A stretch of DNA of 64,000 bases. It comes from JANXAZ01 sp964504655 (lineage in GTDB: Bacteria; Pseudomonadota; Alphaproteobacteria; Geminicoccales; Geminicoccaceae). This document shows, piece after piece, positions 26,741 to 36,444 of this stretch; position 1 is the first letter of the stretch; the number at the start of each line of letters is the position of its first letter. The stretch spans positions 1-64,000 of the forward strand of contig CAZDFD010000008.1 of NCBI GenBank assembly GCA_964504655.1, in the 5' to 3' direction. The notes below the pieces were generated by a model. The model was not told where the DNA came from. It was given only the letters and a program-made list of their open reading frames with translations, and did not search any database. A program made the translations under genes and the position numbers.

Positions 26741-29086
26741 GTGGCGGACGGCCGGGCGGCGGGCGGCCCGTTCGACACCTCGCTGATCCTGCCGCAGCCG
26801 CTCGACCCGGCCCGCCTCGGCAGCGCCACGCTCGAGCCGTCGGGCGCGCTCGAGGCCGGCTCCTGGCAGGAGCTCCTGTTGACCTACACGGCCGGCTTCT
26901 ACGGCATCGACGACACCGGCTCGCTGCGGATCGTGCTGCGCTTCGCCTCCGACACCACCCTGCCGCAGACGGCCGATCCGACCGCACCCGGCTGGCTCAC
27001 GGCCGAGGCCAGCAACGGCGCCGGCCTCGAGGTCCGGGTCGACCCCAAGGGCAACGTCCGGCCCTGGGACCGCACGGTCTGGATCAAGGTCGCCCGGGGC
27101 TGCTTGGCGCCGGGCGATCGGATCACCGTGCGGCTCGGCGACCGGCGCCGCGGCTCGCCGGGCATCCGGCTCCAGACTTTCGTCGAGCCGCGCTTCGAGC
27201 TCAGGGTGCTGGTCGACCCGATCGCCACCTTCTGCTTCCAGCCGCTGCCGGTGCAGCCGACGCTGGCGATCGTGCCGGGCCCGCCCGTGGCGTGGAAGGC
27301 GGTCCTGCCGACCCTGCGCCGGGTCGGCGATCGCTTCCGGCTCGGCCTCGTGGCCGAGGACCGCTGGGGCAACCCCTCCGACCGGGCCGAAGCCGAGCTC
27401 GCCCTCGAGCCGAGCCTGCCGGTCGAGAACCTGCCGGCGCGGCTGCGCTTTCCGGCCGGCAGCCCGGCCGCGGCGATCGACGGCCTCGCCGTGCAGCGGC
27501 CGGGCGATCTGGTGATCGCCGTGCGCGACGCCACGACCGGCACCCTCCTCGCCACCAGCAACCCACTGCGGGTGGTGGACGACGCGGAGCTCCTGCCCTT
27601 CTGGGGCGACATCCACGGCCAGAGCGCCGAGACCATCGGAACCAACGGCGCGCGCGACTATTTCCGGTTCGCCCGCGACCGCGCCTTCCTCGACGTCGCG
27701 GCCCACCAGGGCAACGACTTCCAGATGCCGGACGCGTTCTGGGCCGAGCTCGGGCGCCTCACCGCCGAGTTCGACGAGCCCGGCCGGTTCGTCACGCTGC
27801 CCGGCTACGAGTGGTCGGGCAACACTGCGCTCGGCGGCGACCGCAACGTGTACTTCGCCCGCGAGGGCCGGCCGATGCGCCGCTCGTCGCGGGCGATGAT
27901 CCTCGAGCCCGACCGCGACGGCAGCGACTGCCCGACCGCGGGCGATCTGTTCCGCGCGCTCCGCGAGGCCGGCGAGGACGCGGTCTGCATCGCCCATGTC
28001 GGCGGCCGCTGGGCCGACCTCCGGCTCGCCCACGACGGCACGATCGAGCGCGCGGTCGAGGTGCACTCCGCCTGGGGCACCTTCGAGTGGCTGCTCGAGG
28101 ACGCGCTCCGGCTCGGTCACCGCCTGGGGGTGGTGTGCAACAGCGACGGCCACAAGGGCCGGCCCGGCGCCGAGCACGCCGGGGCCGCGGCCTTCGGCGC
28201 GCTCGGCGGGCTGACCTGCTTCCTGCTCGAGCGCCTCGATCGGGCGGCGGTCCTCGCCTGCCTGCGCCGCCGCCGGCACTACGGCACCACCGGCTGCCGC
28301 CTGCACCTCGAGGTCCGCGCCCGGCTGGACCGGCCGGGCACGCTCTACCACGACGACCCGGCGCTCGGCCCGGCGGCGGGCGTGCCGGCCGTGCAGGCGC
28401 TCATGGGCGACATCGTGCACCTGCCCGAGGGCGGCCTCCTGCTCGAGGTCGAGGTCCTGGCCGGCGCGCCGATCGAGCGGGTCGAGGTGCTGAACGGCCT
28501 CGAGCTCCTCGCCACCGCCCGGCCGCACGGCGAGGCCGAGCTCGGCCGGCGGATCCGCGTCGTCTGGGAGGGGGCCGAGTATCGCGGCCGCGCCCGCCAG
28601 GTCGTCTGGGACGGCCGGGCCCGGTTCCCGGGCGACCGCATCCGGCACGCCGCGCCGATCAACTTCTTCAACCTCGACAAGACCCTGGAGCGCGACGGCG
28701 CCGACGGGCTGCGCTGGCGGCATCTGACCACCGGCAATTTCGGCGGCTTCGACGTCTGGCTCGAGGACGGCCACGCCGGCACGCTCGAGCTCGAGACCCC
28801 GCTCGTGCGCGCCACGCTCCCGCTCGCCGAGCTCGGCCAGGAGGACCGGGTGCTCGACGCGAGCGCCGCCCTGCCGCGGCGGGTGCGGATCCACCGCCTG
28901 CCGGAGCGCTGCGAGGCCCGCTTCCTCCGCCTCGCGGTCCGGCCCGAGCTCGCGGAGGATCGCGACAACTCGCTCCGGGTGCGGGTCACCACCGAGGACG
29001 GCCACCGCGCCTGGTCGAGCCCCGTCTATGTCGGGCGACGGGTGGACGTGGTCCGGCCCCCGGCCCCGGGGAGCGCCGGTCCGTGA
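26741..29086 (+). CDS. DUF3604/PHP-like putative metal-dependent hydrolase
   Basis: This 781-residue protein is not a known enzyme to me. An N-terminal beta-rich region (1-290) precedes a domain with a metal-site pattern like that of PHP or DUF3604 proteins: WGDIHGQS near residue 287, VAAHQGNDF, LPGYEWSG, CIAHVGGRW, VEVHSAWGTFEW and VCNSDGHKG. The C-terminal part is again beta-rich. No signal peptide is visible, so it is probably cytoplasmic. It starts at GTG 26741, five bases after the MalG-like permease, and its stop overlaps the ThDP enzyme start, which suggests action on the imported compound. Confidence 0.62.
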   Translation: MADGRAAGGPFDTSLILPQPLDPARLGSATLEPSGALEAGSWQELLLTYTAGFYGIDDTGSLRIVLRFASDTTLPQTADPTAPGWLTAEASNGAGLEVRVDPKGNVRPWDRTVWIKVARGCLAPGDRITVRLGDRRRGSPGIRLQTFVEPRFELRVLVDPIATFCFQPLPVQPTLAIVPGPPVAWKAVLPTLRRVGDRFRLGLVAEDRWGNPSDRAEAELALEPSLPVENLPARLRFPAGSPAAAIDGLAVQRPGDLVIAVRDATTGTLLATSNPLRVVDDAELLPFWGDIHGQSAETIGTNGARDYFRFARDRAFLDVAAHQGNDFQMPDAFWAELGRLTAEFDEPGRFVTLPGYEWSGNTALGGDRNVYFAREGRPMRRSSRAMILEPDRDGSDCPTAGDLFRALREAGEDAVCIAHVGGRWADLRLAHDGTIERAVEVHSAWGTFEWLLEDALRLGHRLGVVCNSDGHKGRPGAEHAGAAAFGALGGLTCFLLERLDRAAVLACLRRRRHYGTTGCRLHLEVRARLDRPGTLYHDDPALGPAAGVPAVQALMGDIVHLPEGGLLLEVEVLAGAPIERVEVLNGLELLATARPHGEAELGRRIRVVWEGAEYRGRARQVVWDGRARFPGDRIRHAAPINFFNLDKTLERDGADGLRWRHLTTGNFGGFDVWLEDGHAGTLELETPLVRATLPLAELGQEDRVLDASAALPRRVRIHRLPERCEARFLRLAVRPELAEDRDNSLRVRVTTEDGHRAWSSPVYVGRRVDVVRPPAPGSAGP

Positions 29087-30738
29087 GGCCGGTTCGACCG
29101 CGCGCCGCCGACGCGCTGGCCGCCACCCTCGTGGCGAACGGCGTGCGGCATCTCTTCACGCTCTCCGGCAACCAGATCATGAGCGCCTTCGACGCCCTGG
29201 TCGGGGTACCGGTCGGCCTCGTCCACGTCCGCCACGAGGCCGCGGCCGTGCACATGGCGGACGGCTTCGGGCGGCTCACCGAGGAGCCCGGGGTGGCCCT
29301 CCTGACCGCGGGACCGGGCTTCGCCAACGGGCTCGCGGCGCTGTTCACGGCGCACGCCGCCGAGAGCCCGGTCGTGCTCCTGAGCGGGGCGGCACCCCTG
29401 GCGGACCGCGGCCAGGGCGCCTTCCAAGAGATGCCGCAGGCGCAGCTCGCCTCGGCCTTCGCCAAGGCCTCCTGGACGGTCGAGCGGCCGGAGGAGGTGG
29501 CGCCCGCCGTGGCCCGGGCCCTCCGGCTCGCGCGCAGCGGCCGGCCCGGGCCGGTCCAGGTGACGCTGCCGGTCGACGTCCTCGAGGGCCCGGTCGAGAC
29601 CGTGACCGGTGCCGTCGTCCATGCCACCCCGGACCCGGCCGACCGGCGGTCGGAGCGGATCACGGCCGCGATCGGCCGGGCCGAGCGGCCGCTCCTCCTG
29701 CTCGGACCGGCGAGCGGGCGGGGCCCCGCCGGCCGCGCGCTCGGCCAGGCCGCGGACCGCGCCGGGCTGCCGCTCGCGGTGCTCGACAGCCCGCGCGGGC
29801 TCGCCGACCCGCGGCTCGGCCTCCTGCCCGAGCTCCTGCCCGAGGCCGACCTCCTCGTCCTGGTCGGGCGGCGGCCGGACTTCGCCCTCCGCTTCGCCCG
29901 CACGCCGCCGCTCGCGCCGACGGCGCGGCTGGTCGTCCTCGACCCCGACCGCGAGGTCGTCGAGGCGTGCCGGCGACGGCTCCGCGACCGGCTCATCGAG
30001 GCGCTGGTCTGCTCCTTCCCTGCTGCCGCCGAGACCCTGGCCGCGGCCCGGCCGGCCGATGCCGAGGCGCGGGCCGGCTGGCGGCGACGGGTCGAGGCGG
30101 CGCTCGCCTGGCGGCCGGCCGAGTGGGCGGAGCGGCGCGGCCCGGCCGCCGGGCCGCTGCACCCGCTCGAGCTCGGCCGCGCCCTGCAGCCGCTGCTCGA
30201 CCGCGACCCGGCGAGCGTGCTCGTCCTCGACGGCGGCGAGTTCGGGCAATGGGCGCGGGCCTGCCTCTCGGCCCCGCGCCTGCTCGGCAACGGTCCCGCC
30301 GGAGCGATCGGCGGCTCGCTGCCGATGGCGCTCGCGGCACGGCTGGTCGAGCCGCGGGCCCCGGTCGTCGCGGTCATGGGCGACGGCACCGCCGGCTTCC
30401 ACCCGGCCGAGCTCGACACGGCCGTGCGCTCGGGGCTGCCGGTCGTGGTGATCGTCGGCAACGATGCCCGCTGGAACGCCGAGCAGCAGATCCAGCGCCG
30501 CACCTATGGAGCGGATCGGCTCCTCGGCTGCGACCTCCTGCCGACCCGCTACGACCAGGTCGCCCAGGGCTTCGGTGCGCTCGGCGAGCAGGTGCTGCGC
30601 GCCGACCAGCTCGGGCCGGCGCTCGAGCGGGCGCTCGCGAGCCCTGTCCCGGCGCTCCTCAACGTCGCGATCGAGCCGGCGGCGGCGCCGCTCCTGCGCC
30701 GCGAGGGCGCGCCGGGCGGGCTCGGCACGCACGGCTGA
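29083..30738 (+). CDS. Thiamine-diphosphate-dependent enzyme (acetolactate synthase/2-oxoacid decarboxylase-like)
   Basis: This 551-residue protein has the three-domain layout of the family. The N-terminal Pyr domain has the cofactor-activating Glu in VRHEAAAVHMADGFGR and the GPGFANGL loop. The central domain is a nucleotide-fold domain. The C-terminal PP domain has the ThDP/Mg motif starting GDGTAGFHPAEL and ending with IVGND. It begins at GTG 29083 overlapping the previous stop (GTGA). A true acetolactate synthase partner subunit is absent, so a decarboxylase or a specialised ligase role in the same catabolic operon is more likely. Confidence 0.8.
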   Translation: MRPVRPRAADALAATLVANGVRHLFTLSGNQIMSAFDALVGVPVGLVHVRHEAAAVHMADGFGRLTEEPGVALLTAGPGFANGLAALFTAHAAESPVVLLSGAAPLADRGQGAFQEMPQAQLASAFAKASWTVERPEEVAPAVARALRLARSGRPGPVQVTLPVDVLEGPVETVTGAVVHATPDPADRRSERITAAIGRAERPLLLLGPASGRGPAGRALGQAADRAGLPLAVLDSPRGLADPRLGLLPELLPEADLLVLVGRRPDFALRFARTPPLAPTARLVVLDPDREVVEACRRRLRDRLIEALVCSFPAAAETLAAARPADAEARAGWRRRVEAALAWRPAEWAERRGPAAGPLHPLELGRALQPLLDRDPASVLVLDGGEFGQWARACLSAPRLLGNGPAGAIGGSLPMALAARLVEPRAPVVAVMGDGTAGFHPAELDTAVRSGLPVVVIVGNDARWNAEQQIQRRTYGADRLLGCDLLPTRYDQVAQGFGALGEQVLRADQLGPALERALASPVPALLNVAIEPAAAPLLRREGAPGGLGTHG

Positions 30739-30842
30739 GTGGCGGTCCGGATTTCGCCTGAAAGTTGAGTTTTCTCACGTCCATCGACCGGAGGTCGTGC
30801 CAGTCTCGTCTTGGCTCGTGGCAGGCGCACGAGGGGACGGAG

Positions 30843-32487
30843 ATGGACGCGGCGGGCCGACGGGGCCGGGGCGAGGACGCGGGACGGGGCNNNNNNNNNN
30901 CGGCGGGCGCGGCGGGCCAGCGCGGCGGCCGCGGCCCGCGCCGCCTTCCTCGCCACCATGAGCCACGAGATGCGCGAGCCGCTCAACGGCGTGCTCGGCA
31001 TGGCGCGCCTGCTCAAGGACACGCCGCTCGACGGCGAGCAGGCGGGCTATCTGGACGCCATCCTCGAGGCCGGCGAGGCGCTGCTCACGCTGGTCAACGA
31101 CGTCCTCGACCTGTCCCGCATCGACGCCGGCCGGCTCGAGCTCGCACCCGTGAGCGTGGCGCTCCGCCCGTTCCTCGAGCGCGTGCTGGCGCTGGTCGAG
31201 CCGCGCGCCCGCCAGAAGGGCCTCACGCTCGAGCTCGCGGTCGAGCCGGCGGTGCCGGAGCTGGTCCGGGCCGACCCGGCGCGGCTGCGGCAGGTGCTGC
31301 TCAACCTCCTGGGCAACGCGATCAAGTTCACCGAGCGCGGCGGCGTGCGACTGAGCGCCGCCAGCCGGCGCCGCGGCGACGGCAGTGCGCTGCTCGCCCT
31401 GGAGCTCGCCGACAGCGGGATCGGCATGAGCGAGCCGGAGCTCGCCCGGCTGTTCCGGCCCTGGGCGCAGGCCTCGGCCGCCACCGGGCGGCTCTACGGC
31501 GGCAGCGGCCTCGGCCTCGTGGTCGCCCGCCGGATCGTCGAGGCCATGGGCGGCGTGCTCGGCTGCACGAGCCGGCCCGGATCCGGCACCACCTTCACCG
31601 CACTCCTGCCGGTGGCCTTGCCCGAGCGCGACGCCGAGGCCGCCCCGGTCGCCGCCCCGGCGCTGGCCGGCGCCCAGCTCCTGATCGTCGACCCGATCGA
31701 GCGGACCCGCGCGACGATGCGCGATCTGGCCGCGCTCTGGGGCATGACCGTGCGCACCGCCGGCAGCGGCCGCGAGGCGCTGGCGCTCCTGGCCGAGGCG
31801 GCCGACCGCGGCGCTCCCTTCGACCTGGCGCTGGTCGACGGCCGGCTCGACGAGCTCGAGCCGGCGGCGCTCGCCGCCCGGCTGCGCGCCGATCCGGCGC
31901 TGGCCGCGACCCGGCTCGTGCTCCTGGCGCCGGCCGGGCTGCGGGGCGACGCGCGGCGCGCCGAGGCGGCGGGGTTCCAGGCCTATCTGGCGAAGCCGGT
32001 CACGGCCGAGACGCTGAGGGCCTGCCTGCGGACGCTGCGCGCCGGCGGCGAGGCCGGGATCCTGACCCGCCACAGCCTGTCGGAGCGCCGCGCCCGGCCG
32101 CTCCGTCTGCTGGTGGTCGACGACAACGCCCTCAACTGCCGATTGTTGGCCGTGCTGCTGCAGCGCGCCGGGCACGTCGTGGCGACGGTCCAGAGCGGTG
32201 CCGCCGCCCTCGAGCGGCTGGCGGCCGAGCCGTTCGACCTCGTGCTCATGGACATGCAGATGCCCGAACTCGACGGGCTCGAGACGACGCGGCGGATCCG
32301 CGCCCTCTCCGACCCGGCGCGCGCTGCCACCCCGGTGGTGGCGGTCACCGCCAACGCCATGGCCGACGACGAGCGGCGCTGCCGCGCCGCCGGCATGGAC
32401 GGCTACCTCACCAAGCCGGTCGACGGGGCGAGCCTCCTGGCGACGGTCGAACGGCACGGGCGGACGGATCGCGCGAGGCGAGAGTGA
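30843..32487 (+). CDS. Hybrid sensor histidine kinase with two receiver domains (interrupted by assembly gap)
   Basis: Past the N run the frame encodes a HisKA domain (FLATMSHEMREPLNG, phospho-His), an HATPase domain (NLLGNAIKFTERG N-box, DSGIGMS, GGSGLGLVVARR) and two receiver domains. The first (LLIVDP...LALVDGR...AKPV) is degenerate in its acidic pocket. The second has VVDDN, the phospho-Asp in LMDMQMPELDG and TKPV. A likely start is ATG 30843, which has GGGGACGGAG upstream, but its frame does not match the kinase frame across exactly ten Ns. The gap length is therefore wrong, and an unknown amount of N-terminal sensor sequence may be missing. It may control the pilus operon downstream. 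Confidence 0.8.
30891..30900. other. Assembly gap (10 N) within histidine kinase gene
   Basis: Ten Ns interrupt the 5' part of the kinase gene. The reading frames on the two sides disagree if the gap is taken as ten bases, so it stands for an unknown length. Confidence 0.98.
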
Positions 32488-32489
32488 TC

Positions 32490-32541
32490 TTGAGATTTAT
32501 CAACCATAAATATATACTCGGTCGCGTCGCCGAGCGCGACC
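32490..32541 (+). promoter_or_regulatory. Near-consensus sigma-70 promoter and leader hairpin of the pilus operon
   Basis: TTGAGA (32490-32495), a 17-base spacer and TATACT (32513-32518) match the sigma-70 consensus at five of six and five of six positions, in an AT-rich island that stands out from the GC-rich surroundings. A perfect 7-bp inverted repeat, GGTCGCG (32520-32526) and CGCGACC (32535-32541), covers the expected transcription start. It would form a hairpin at the very 5' end of the mRNA or an operator. The first pilin ATG lies about 50 bases downstream. Confidence 0.72.
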
Positions 32542-32590
32542 AAGGACAGCCCAAGCCCTCGCCGAGGCACCAGCGACGGGAGATCGAGCC

Positions 32591-33079
32591 ATGGCTCGGA
32601 GGAGGATAGGGATCGCCGCGGCGCTGATCGGCGCGCTCTTCGGCGACGTCCGGCCGGCGGGCGGTGCGACCGACACCGGCACGCTCAACGTCACCGCCAC
32701 GGTGACCTCCAACTGCGCCCTGTCGGGCGGCACGATGGCCTTCGGCACCTACGTCTCGGGGCAGACCACCAACCTCGACGTGCAGGGCTCCATCAACTAC
32801 GTCAACTGCCCGGTCGGCACGCTGACCTTCGAGCTCGACAACGGCGCCAACGCCAGCGGCTCGCAGCGCCGCATGAAGTCCGGCTCGAGCTTCCTCAACT
32901 ACCAGCTCTACAAGACCAGCGGCCGGACCAGCGTCTGGGGCACCGGCGCCGATGCCAACCAGATCCAGCTCCTGCAGGGCGGCAACGGCAGCGTGCCGGT
33001 CTACGGCCGCATCCCCTCGGGCCAGGCGGTCTCGCCCGGCAGCTACAGCGACACCGTGACGATCACGCTCACCTTCTGA
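32591..33079 (+). CDS. Spore coat protein U (SCPU) domain pilin, major subunit candidate
   Basis: This 162-residue exported protein has a signal peptide of about 25 residues ending near RPAGGA. The mature SCPU domain begins TDTGTLNVTATVTSNCAL, with the conserved Cys pair (SNCAL and YVNCPVG) and the AFGTY motif, and ends in DTVTITLTF, the beta-strand that pairs with the chaperone. It is the first gene of the operon, as is usual for the main CsuA/B-like subunit of archaic chaperone-usher pili used in adhesion. Confidence 0.88.
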   Translation: MARRRIGIAAALIGALFGDVRPAGGATDTGTLNVTATVTSNCALSGGTMAFGTYVSGQTTNLDVQGSINYVNCPVGTLTFELDNGANASGSQRRMKSGSSFLNYQLYKTSGRTSVWGTGADANQIQLLQGGNGSVPVYGRIPSGQAVSPGSYSDTVTITLTF

Positions 33080-33080
33080 G

Positions 33081-33800
33081 ATGGCGCACCCCCGCCCCGT
33101 CCGGCTGCTGCTCGCGACCCTGGCCGCGCTGGTCCTGGCCGGGACGGCCGCGCTCGGTGCGACCCTGGGCGTGTCGCCGACCCGGATCGAGCTCGGCCCG
33201 GGCCGCCCGGCCGCGGTCGTCACCCTCACCAACAGCGGCGAGGAGCCGCTGCTCCTCCAGGTCGAGACCTTCGCCTGGCGGTCGAGTCCGGCCACCGCCG
33301 ACCTCGAGCCGACCCGCGAGCTCGTGGCGGTGCCGCCGCTCCTGCGCCTGGCTCCGGGCGACCGGCAGATCGTCCGCGTGGCGCGGCGCGGCGACACGGC
33401 ACCCGCGGTCGAGGAGAGCTTCCGCCTCCTGGTCACCGAGGTGCCCTCCGGCGAGGCCGCCGCCGGCGGGGTCCGGCTCGCCCTGCGCATGAGCCTGCCG
33501 GTGTTCGTGACGCCGCCCGGGGCGCGCGCCGAGCCGCGCTGGACGGTCGAGCGCGGCGCCGCCGGTCTGAGCCTCGTGGTCGCCAACCAGGGCCGGGCGC
33601 ACCTGCACGTCCGCCGGATCGAGCTCCTGGCCGCGGCGCGGCCGATCGGGCTCGGCGACGGCCCGGTCTACGTCCTGGCCGGGCGCGAGCATCGCTGGTC
33701 GCTGGCCGGGACCCGTCTCGAGGGAGCGCGCGCCCTGTCGATCCGCGCCGAGACCAACCTTGGCGATCTCGACCTCGTCGTTCCCGTCCAGGGCGGCTAG
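33081..33800 (+). CDS. Periplasmic pilus chaperone (PapD-like)
   Basis: This 239-residue precursor has a signal peptide (about 1-26) and an N-terminal immunoglobulin-like chaperone domain: LGVSPTRIELGPGRPAAVVTLTN, then VPPLLRLAPGDRQIVRVARRG, which carries the conserved Arg used in donor-strand complementation. A second smaller domain follows. It starts one base after the pilin stop. It would fold pilins in the periplasm and deliver them to the usher. Low overall similarity to PapD suggests the archaic (Csu-like) group. Confidence 0.88.
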   Translation: MAHPRPVRLLLATLAALVLAGTAALGATLGVSPTRIELGPGRPAAVVTLTNSGEEPLLLQVETFAWRSSPATADLEPTRELVAVPPLLRLAPGDRQIVRVARRGDTAPAVEESFRLLVTEVPSGEAAAGGVRLALRMSLPVFVTPPGARAEPRWTVERGAAGLSLVVANQGRAHLHVRRIELLAAARPIGLGDGPVYVLAGREHRWSLAGTRLEGARALSIRAETNLGDLDLVVPVQGG

Positions 33801-36444
33801 CCTCTGGGGCGCAGCCGGCCTGCTCGCGGTCTGGTCCGGGCTCCTGGCCGGGGGACCCGAGCAGGGCCTGGAGCTCGTCACCGGGGCGGCACCGGAGGCC
33901 GACGCCCGCCTGCTCAGGCTGATGGTGGCGGCCCGCCAGGGCCCGGCGTCGCTGCCCCTGCCGGCCCGCTCCGACCCGCGCCCGGTTCCCCCCGAGGCCG
34001 AGCTCGCCCAGCTCTTGGTCGAGCCGGCCGGCCCGGCCGACGGCGCCGCGCGCCCGCCCGCGCCGCCGCCGGCGCCGCTCGCGGGCCCGCCCGCGCCCGC
34101 CCCGAGCCGCCCGCCCCGGCCGGTCGAGCGGACCCAGGTCGTCCCGCCGACCTTCGCGCCCGGGCCGGTCGAGCCGCCGCGGCGGGTGCTGCGCCGCGAC
34201 CCGGTCGAGCCGCCGGTGACCGGCGACGGCTGGCGGGAGTGGGTCCTCGCCGTGACCCTGAACGGCCAGGAGGTCTCGCGCGGCAGCCTCGCCGCCGAGG
34301 AGCCGGGCAGCGGCCGCCTCGCCCTCCCGGTGGCCCAGCTGCGCCTCTGGCGGGTCCGCGTCGAGCCCGCGAAGGTCTTGACCCTGCAGGGCGAGCCGTT
34401 CCTGCCGCTCGACGCGATCCCGGGCGCGCGCGTCGCCGTCGACCGGGCGACGCTCGCCCTGACCCTCGACCTCCCGGCCGCGGCCTTCGAGACCTTCGAG
34501 CTGGCCGAGGGCGGCGAGCCGGCGCCGCCGCCCTCCTCGGCCACCGGCGCCTTCCTCGACTACGACCTCGCGGGCACGCTCGGCGAGGGCGTCCAGGAGC
34601 GGGTCGACGGGCTCATCGAGGCGGGGCTGTTCGTGCCGGCCGGGGTGCTCACCACGAGCGCCCTGCTCGAGGACGCGACCGGCCATCCCGACCTCGTCCG
34701 CCTGGAGACGCGGCTGTTCCGCGACCTGCCCGAGCGCCGCGCCAGCCTCAGGCTCGGCGACGGGCTCACCGGCGGCGGCTCGTTCGCGGCCCCGGTCCGC
34801 TTCGGCGGGCTGCAATGGGCCACCAACTTCGCCACCGACCCGAGCTTCGTCACCTTCCCCCTGCCGGCCATCGGCGGGCTGGCCGAGCAGACCTCGGTGA
34901 TCGACGTCCTGATCGACAACCTCAAGCGGTCGACCGGCGAGGTGCCGCCCGGCCCGTTCAGCTTCCGGAACCTGCCGGTGGTGACCGGCGCCGGCGAGGT
35001 GCAGCTCCGGGTCACCGACCTGCTCGGCCGCGAGCGGGTCCTGACCCAGCCCTACTATGTGAGCGCGCGCAACCTCAAGGAGGGGCTGCACGAGTACTCC
35101 TACGAGGCCGGCCTCGAGCGGCGCCGCTACGGCGAGGAGAGCTTCGACTACGGTGACGCGCTCGTGGCCGCGACCCACCGCTACGGCCTGAGCGACCGGC
35201 TCACCGCCGAGCTGCACGGCGAGGCCCAGCTCGACCGCCAGGCGCTGGTGGCCGGCGGCACGCTCCGGCTCGGCCTGTTCGGCACCGTCACGGCCGGGCT
35301 CGGCGCCAGCCACGACGGCGAGGAGGGCGGCGGGCTCATGGGCCAGCTCGCCTACGAGTACCAGGCGCAGCGCTGGAGCCTGGGTGCCCGCACCCGGCTC
35401 ATGAGCGACGGCTGGAGCGAGCTCGGCGGGCGCGGGGACGTCGAGCGGACCGACCAGCTCAACCTCGGCCTCGACCTCGGCGCCGCCGGCCGGATCGGCC
35501 TCCTGCTCGCCAACGAGGAGCGCCGGCGCAGCGACGACCGCACCGTGGCGGCCGCCTCCTGGTCGCTGCCGATCGGCCCGGGCTCGCTGTTCGTGAGCGC
35601 CGGCCAGACCTTCCGCCCGGACCACGACCTCGCGGTCACCGCCTCCTACACCCTGCCGCTCGGCGAGCGCACCTCGCTCAGCGCCGAGGCGCGGCTGCGC
35701 GACGAGCGGCAGAGCGCCCGCCTGCAGGCCCGCCGGACCCGCGGCGCCTCCGACCTCGGGCTCGACTGGCGGGTCGGTGCCGAGGTCGGCGACGCGCCCC
35801 GGAGCTACGACGCCCGGCTGAGCTGGCAGGCCGAGCAGGGGGCGGTCGACCTCGAGGCCGAGAGCTTCGACGACGACGCCCGGCTCAGGCTCGGCCTGAG
35901 CGGCAGCCTGGCGCTGGTCGACGGCACCCTCAAGGCCTCGCGGCGGCTCGGCCAGGCGTTCGGGCTCGTCGACGTGCCCGGCTTCCCGAACGTGCGGGTC
36001 TATCTCGACAACCGCGAGGCCGGGCGGACCGACGCCGACGGCCGCCTGCTCCTGCCCGGGCTGCGCCCCTACGAGGTCAACCGGGTCCGCCTCGAGCTCG
36101 ACGACCTGCCGCTCGAGGCGGCGATCGAGCGGCCCGAGGCCGCGGCCGTGCCGTTCGACCGGAGTGGCGTCCTGATCGGCTTCCCGGTCGACCGGCGCCG
36201 CCAGGCGACGCTCGTCCTGCGCGCCCCGGACGGCACGCCCCTGCCCGCCGGGCTCGAGCTCGCGAGCGACGACGGCACGGTGACCGCACTCGTCGGCCGG
36301 GGCGGGTTCGGCCAGGTCACGGGCCCGCTCGACCGGCCGGTCGAGCTCCGCGGCGGCCGCTCCGGCCAGTCCTTCCTCTGCCCGCTGCCGGCCGTGCCGG
36401 CGGGCGAGCTCCTGCCCGATCTGGGTGTCGTGGCGTGCCGCTGA
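33760..36444 (+). CDS. Outer-membrane usher (FimD-like), chaperone-usher pilus
   Basis: This 894-residue usher threads pilins across the outer membrane. After an N-terminal signal-like segment there is a Pro/Ala-rich linker (about 70-150), then a domain with FLPLDAIPGARVAVDRATL, a beta-barrel with the plug region (about 280-700), and C-terminal small beta domains. It ends in LLPDLGVVACR. The start used is TTG 33760, overlapping the chaperone by 41 bases; no ATG or site near the expected position is better, so the N-terminus is uncertain. Confidence 0.82.
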   Translation: MAISTSSFPSRAASLWGAAGLLAVWSGLLAGGPEQGLELVTGAAPEADARLLRLMVAARQGPASLPLPARSDPRPVPPEAELAQLLVEPAGPADGAARPPAPPPAPLAGPPAPAPSRPPRPVERTQVVPPTFAPGPVEPPRRVLRRDPVEPPVTGDGWREWVLAVTLNGQEVSRGSLAAEEPGSGRLALPVAQLRLWRVRVEPAKVLTLQGEPFLPLDAIPGARVAVDRATLALTLDLPAAAFETFELAEGGEPAPPPSSATGAFLDYDLAGTLGEGVQERVDGLIEAGLFVPAGVLTTSALLEDATGHPDLVRLETRLFRDLPERRASLRLGDGLTGGGSFAAPVRFGGLQWATNFATDPSFVTFPLPAIGGLAEQTSVIDVLIDNLKRSTGEVPPGPFSFRNLPVVTGAGEVQLRVTDLLGRERVLTQPYYVSARNLKEGLHEYSYEAGLERRRYGEESFDYGDALVAATHRYGLSDRLTAELHGEAQLDRQALVAGGTLRLGLFGTVTAGLGASHDGEEGGGLMGQLAYEYQAQRWSLGARTRLMSDGWSELGGRGDVERTDQLNLGLDLGAAGRIGLLLANEERRRSDDRTVAAASWSLPIGPGSLFVSAGQTFRPDHDLAVTASYTLPLGERTSLSAEARLRDERQSARLQARRTRGASDLGLDWRVGAEVGDAPRSYDARLSWQAEQGAVDLEAESFDDDARLRLGLSGSLALVDGTLKASRRLGQAFGLVDVPGFPNVRVYLDNREAGRTDADGRLLLPGLRPYEVNRVRLELDDLPLEAAIERPEAAAVPFDRSGVLIGFPVDRRRQATLVLRAPDGTPLPAGLELASDDGTVTALVGRGGFGQVTGPLDRPVELRGGRSGQSFLCPLPAVPAGELLPDLGVVACR

